Shown here: positions 22,859-25,239 of the stretch, piece by piece | How positions within the stretch are numbered: the first letter of the stretch is position 1 | How the letters are laid out: the number at the start of each line of letters is the position of its first letter | Assembly: GCA_964593865.1 (NCBI GenBank) | Contig: CAZQKE010000066.1 | Location: forward strand, 1 to 25,239 | From: CAZQKE01 sp964593865 | GTDB taxonomy: Bacteria; Chloroflexota; Anaerolineae; JAAYZQ01 | DNA: 25,239 bases | Direction of reading: 5' to 3' | Made by a program: the position numbers and the translations under genes | Notes under the pieces: model-generated | What the model was told of the DNA's origin: nothing | Seen by the model: the letters and a program-made list of their open reading frames with translations, nothing else | The model's database searches: none

Positions 22859-23795
22859 TCACCTCTGCCGTCGGGGGCGTTGAGACGATGACCAATCGGT
22901 CCAATCCGGAGTAATCGGGTAGTAAGCGCACCTCTCCCTGGGAAAAGTAGCGGTGGGCCAAAGATGTGACGGCGGCCCCTTGTCCTGCGCCGATCTCCAA
23001 CAAGATGGCTCCGCCGGGGCGCAGATAGGGGGCCGCCGTTGCCAGTAGGCGGTGGATGAGGGCCAAACCATCCTGGCCGCCGTCCAGTGCACGGCGCGGT
23101 TCATGATCGCGGATCTCCGGCGGTAGGGTATCCCACTCGGTGCGGGCAACGTAGGGCAGATTGGCGACGATCAGGTCCACAGGCTCCGGCAGCGGTGTAA
23201 GGAGATCCCCCTCCAAGCAGCGGACCCGCCCGGCAACGCCGTGACGACGCGCATTGGCAGCGGTCACCGCCAACGCTTCCGCAGAAATGTCCACGGCATA
23301 GACGATGGCCTGGGGCAAGCGCACGGCCAGGGTGACGGCAATGGCTCCACTGCCGCTCCCCACATCGGCGATATGAGGGGCGGGGGAGAGGGAGGCGGCC
23401 AAGCGCAACGCTTCCTCTACCAACAGCTCCGTCTCCGGGCGGGGAATGAGAACCCGGCGATCTACCAAAAAATCCAAGCCGTAGAATTCCCGGTGGCCGA
23501 CGAGATAGGCCAAAGGTTCACGAGCGGCACGGCGGGCTACCGCCTCGCGGAAATGGGTGTGTTGCGATGGGGCAAGGACATCGTCCAGATGGGCCAGGAG
23601 TGTGGCTCGGCTCACCCCTAATACGTGGGCGAGCAGCAGCTCGGCGTCAAAGCGAGGAGAATCAACACCTTCGGCTCGCAGCCGGGCTTCCGCCCACGCC
23701 AACGCTTCGCCGATTCGTCCGGTGTTGTTCCCTACGACTTGAGCAAAGCCCCTGTCATGGGAGCGCACAAAGGAGGACTTGTGCAATCCGCCCAT
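22833..23795 (-). CDS. prmC: peptide chain release factor N5-glutamine methyltransferase
   Basis: PrmC methylates the GGQ glutamine of release factors RF1 and RF2 using S-adenosylmethionine. The 320-residue protein has the helical N-terminal domain (about 27-110), PRPETE at 118-123, SAM motif DVGSGSGAIAV at 144-154 and the catalytic loop at 212-215. This loop reads NLPY instead of the usual NPPY. ATG 23795 is the first good start, but GAGG lies directly against it; GTG 23768 is another choice, and the frame stays open far upstream to 24500 through sequence that does not look conserved. The gene usually follows prfA, but no release factor gene is here. Confidence 0.9.
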   Translation of the reverse strand: MGGLHKSSFVRSHDRGFAQVVGNNTGRIGEALAWAEARLRAEGVDSPRFDAELLLAHVLGVSRATLLAHLDDVLAPSQHTHFREAVARRAAREPLAYLVGHREFYGLDFLVDRRVLIPRPETELLVEEALRLAASLSPAPHIADVGSGSGAIAVTLAVRLPQAIVYAVDISAEALAVTAANARRHGVAGRVRCLEGDLLTPLPEPVDLIVANLPYVARTEWDTLPPEIRDHEPRRALDGGQDGLALIHRLLATAAPYLRPGGAILLEIGAGQGAAVTSLAHRYFSQGEVRLLPDYSGLDRLVIVSTPPTAEVTSRPSTPF

Positions 23796-24674
23796 CCTCA
23801 AGAGATCGGAACCAATCGCACCTCCGGGCGTGCACCGAGCACCTGACCGATCCGATCCAGCATGATCGGAGAAGGACGGTAGGAACCGCTTTTTGCCCGG
23901 CCCCCGGAAGATAGGCAGCCGGGACCGCATTCTGCGGATCGGTGGCCGAAAGCACGCAAGGGGCGACTTTCGCTTAAGGCGGGCCGCAGCCCGCGCCCCG
24001 CCGCGCCGGACCACGGCCCGGCGCGAGTAATTCGGAATTTTACCTCCGGTAGTGGCCGGCAAGTGCCTCTCCGAGATTGGGTTCGTTGCAAGACGGTTGA
24101 TCCACCGCTCCGCGCACATCCCCGCCTCGGCGGCGAAACCAACGGCCGGAACGGAAACGCACTTGCCGGATGGCTTGATTGTAACTTGTGGCATCCCCTT
24201 TGTCAAATCGCAGTTGTGCGTTGCCCAGGGCGCATTCCCATACCGCCGAGTCGTCGGATTCGCAGAGAAACGGTTGACCTTGCGCCATCTCCCTTTATCC
24301 TTACGGCCCAGGCGTCGGCGAGGGCGGCAAGGGAGCCGTAGGCAGCGGACCGTAGGGGGAGACCAGGCCGCCGGGGGTAGATTATCGGGTTCGCGCGTAA
24401 CGGGCCAGGACTCCGTGGGAAAGGCTTTGACCTCGGCTCCCTTGAGCTGCCGGAACGTGCGCTCCATCTCTGCCGGATCGAGGAGATCGGGCAAAAGCAA
24501 CTGTGTCGTCTACCCTGACTCGTTCGTGTTGCAGGTCACCTGCACCTATGGTAGAGCATACCGGCTTTTGGGTGTTAAGCCTCTTTTCCCGGCGGTTAGA
24601 GCGCGCTCATCTGACGGCGAGTCTAGGCTCAAACTATCTGCCGACCCGCCGACCCGCAACCGCCCTTTGAAGGT
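23796..24674. other. 879-bp region without a confident gene; possible decayed coding sequence
   Basis: Minus-strand scraps look protein-like but do not join in one frame. 24500-24370 gives LLLPDLLDPAEMERTFRQL, then AEVKAFPTESWPVTREPDN; a shift then leads to a Pro-rich end (GPLPTAPLPPSPTPGP) with a stop near 24300. GGGAG and ATG 24288 follow, giving MAQGQPFLCESDDSAVWECA and 82 codons in all, stopping at 24040. In another frame ATG 24194 with AAAGGGG upstream gives MPQVTIKPSGKCVSVPA, reminiscent of a ferredoxin-like start, with no sensible continuation. Either these are remnants of one or two genes or the frames are chance. GC-rich hairpins occupy 23979-24025. I cannot support an intact gene. 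Confidence 0.4.
23979..24025. repeat. two adjacent GC-rich hairpins
   Basis: GCGGGC (23979-23984) pairs with GCCCGC (23989-23994). CGCGCCGG (24002-24009) pairs with CCGGCGCG (24018-24025). On the plus strand a loose AATTCGGAATTTTA follows. They lie upstream of prmC, within the gene-free stretch, and resemble the GC-rich hairpin cluster at 16063-16103. Confidence 0.5.
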
Positions 24675-24703
24675 TTGCCTCCTGGCGGAGCCTGTGCTAT
24701 AAT
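24675..24703 (+). promoter_or_regulatory. promoter of tRNA-Ser
   Basis: TTGCCT (24675-24680) and a perfect TATAAT (24698-24703) are separated by 17 bp. Transcription would begin near 24710, only about six bases before the mature tRNA. Confidence 0.8.
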
Positions 24704-24715
24704 GGTTGACGGCTA

Positions 24716-24802
24716 GGAGGGGTAGCATAGTCCGGCCTAATGCGCGCGTCTCGAAAACGCGTGAGGCGAAAGCCTCCGTGGGTTCGAATCCCACCCCCTC
24801 CG
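24716..24802 (+). tRNA. tRNA-Ser (anticodon CGA)
   Basis: The acceptor stem GGAGGGG (24716-24722) pairs with CCCCTCC (24795-24801), with discriminator G at 24802. The anticodon stem CGCGT/ACGCG encloses CTCGAAA, anticodon CGA, reading UCG. The long variable arm (TGAGGCGAAAGCCTCC) marks a class II tRNA, and the T arm is GTGGG-TTCGAAT-CCCAC. The 3' CCA is not encoded. Confidence 0.95.
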
Positions 24803-24829
24803 CTCCGGCTGCGTTGCGACAAAGCCGAT

Positions 24830-24858
24830 TTGACAATTTGTGTGAATATCAGTATACT
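24830..24858 (+). promoter_or_regulatory. promoter of the tRNA-Thr/tuf unit
   Basis: TTGACA (24830-24835) and TATACT (24853-24858) are separated by 17 bp, the same hexamer pair as the liv promoter. The start would be near 24865, about 36 nt before the first tRNA. Confidence 0.85.
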
Positions 24859-24900
24859 TAGCCGCCACTTGACCCTGACAGTCAAGGCGCGGCGACGCCA

Positions 24901-24973
24901 GCCACCCTAGCTCAGTCGGCAGAGCAAGCGCCTTGTAAGCGTTAGGTCGTCGGTTCGAGTCCGACGGGTGGCT
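24901..24973 (+). tRNA. tRNA-Thr (anticodon TGT)
   Basis: GCCACCC (24901-24907) pairs with GGGTGGC (24966-24972). The D arm is GCTC-AGTCGGCA-GAGC and the anticodon loop CTTGTAA carries TGT at 24934-24936. The T arm is GTCGG-TTCGAGT-CCGAC. The length is 73 nt and CCA is not encoded. Confidence 0.95.
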
Positions 24974-24984
24974 CTGCAGGACAG

Positions 24985-25057
24985 GCCCACGTAGCTCAGT
25001 CGGTAGAGCACGTTCTTGGTAAGGACGTGGTCATGGGTTCAAGTCCCATCGTGGGCT
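24985..25057 (+). tRNA. tRNA-Thr (anticodon GGT)
   Basis: GCCCACG (24985-24991) pairs with CGTGGGC (25050-25056). The anticodon stem CGTTC/GGACG encloses TTGGTAA, anticodon GGT at 25018-25020. The T arm is ATGGG-TTCAAGT-CCCAT. It follows the other tRNA-Thr by 11 nt and precedes tuf by 41 nt, the familiar tRNA-tuf arrangement of bacteria. Confidence 0.95.
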
Positions 25058-25098
25058 TTGCAGACAGGGAAAATTGAACAGCTCCAGGAGGTACTAGC

Positions 25099-25239
25099 AT
25101 GGGAAAGCCGAAATTTGAGCGAACCAAGCCGCACGTGAACGTGGGGACGATAGGGCACATTGACCACGGGAAGACGACATTGACGGCAGCGATCACGAAG
25201 GTGCTATCGTTGAAGGGGTTGGCGGACTACCGGCCCTTT
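25099..25239 (+). CDS. tuf: elongation factor Tu, N-terminal fragment (runs off the window)
   Basis: The first 47 codons are present, from ATG 25099 with a perfect AGGAGG at 25086-25091. EF-Tu carries aminoacyl-tRNA to the ribosome as a GTP complex. The sequence reads MGKPKFERTKPHVNVGTIGH, then IDHGKTTLTAAITKVL, which contains the GTPase P-loop GHIDHGKT (GHVDHGKT in most species). The open frame runs to the window end. It is probably co-transcribed with the two tRNA-Thr genes. Confidence 0.97.
   Translation, partial: MGKPKFERTKPHVNVGTIGHIDHGKTTLTAAITKVLSLKGLADYRPF

Noticed and set aside
23796..24500. Long N-terminal extension of PrmC up to 24500
   Set aside because: The added 235 residues are Arg-rich and unlike any PrmC, and pass through GC-rich hairpins; ATG 23795 gives a normal-length enzyme.
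1..25239. CRISPR arrays, insertion sequences, prophage or integrase genes
   Set aside because: I saw no regularly spaced direct repeats, transposase or integrase motifs in any frame; the methylase and toxin-antitoxin genes are the only mobile-associated genes.

Overview
The window looks like chromosomal DNA of a Chloroflexota bacterium (Anaerolineae/Caldilineae-like), probably from an uncultured or thermophilic lineage. This is inferred from high GC, from several protein types I know mainly from that phylum (the DUF6754-like protein, the zinc-ribbon protein with PDWL repeats, the long MutL protein, the short PspA-like start) and from a sugar-phosphate type microcompartment shell protein. No taxonomic marker is complete enough to settle the point.

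Layout. (1) 1-8158, minus strand: a tightly packed set of eight genes, mostly of unknown function: a small protein, a DUF6754-like membrane-anchored protein, two multi-pass membrane proteins, a zinc-ribbon/repeat/membrane protein, a MutL-like ASKHA ATPase, a barrel-sandwich/KOW-like protein and a stalk protein ending in a LAQTG sorting-like signal. The start of a PspA/IM30-like gene follows at the window edge, beyond a terminator. (2) 8159-8839: a two-way control region. Two minus-strand promoters serve the operon. A strong plus-strand promoter is followed by a ~235-nt structured leader whose last hairpin hides the ribosome binding site of mgtE (Mg2+ channel). (3) 10289-15874, plus strand: lepB, then an operon with an RpiB-like isomerase, a DeoC aldolase and a tandem BMC shell protein. 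This is the core of a sugar-phosphate-utilisation (SPU) type bacterial microcompartment. The three genes are interrupted by a broken antitoxin gene, a solitary DNA methyltransferase, a VapBC-like pair and an MntA/HepT pair. (4) 16145-17548, minus: a secreted clan GH-A glycoside hydrolase. (5) 17840-22858, plus: a complete branched-chain amino acid type ABC importer (substrate-binding lipoprotein, two permeases, two ATPases) behind a near-consensus promoter. (6) 22833-23795, minus: prmC, converging on and overlapping livF. (7) 23796-24674: no confident gene; hairpins and scraps that look like decayed coding sequence. (8) 24675-25239, plus: tRNA-Ser(CGA), then tRNA-Thr(TGT), tRNA-Thr(GGT) and the start of tuf.

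How the parts work together. In the microcompartment operon RpiB and DeoC both carry an extra N-terminal helix of the kind that targets cargo into BMC shells, and the BMC-T protein would be a shell tile. DeoC cleaves deoxyribose-5-phosphate to acetaldehyde and glyceraldehyde-3-phosphate, which fits enclosing a reactive aldehyde. No hexameric (BMC-H) or pentameric (BMC-P) shell gene lies in the window, so the rest of the shell must be elsewhere, or the system is incomplete. The most novel material is the minus-strand operon around MutL, which has no glutamate mutase genes beside it, and the mgtE leader RNA, which I cannot match to the known M-box.
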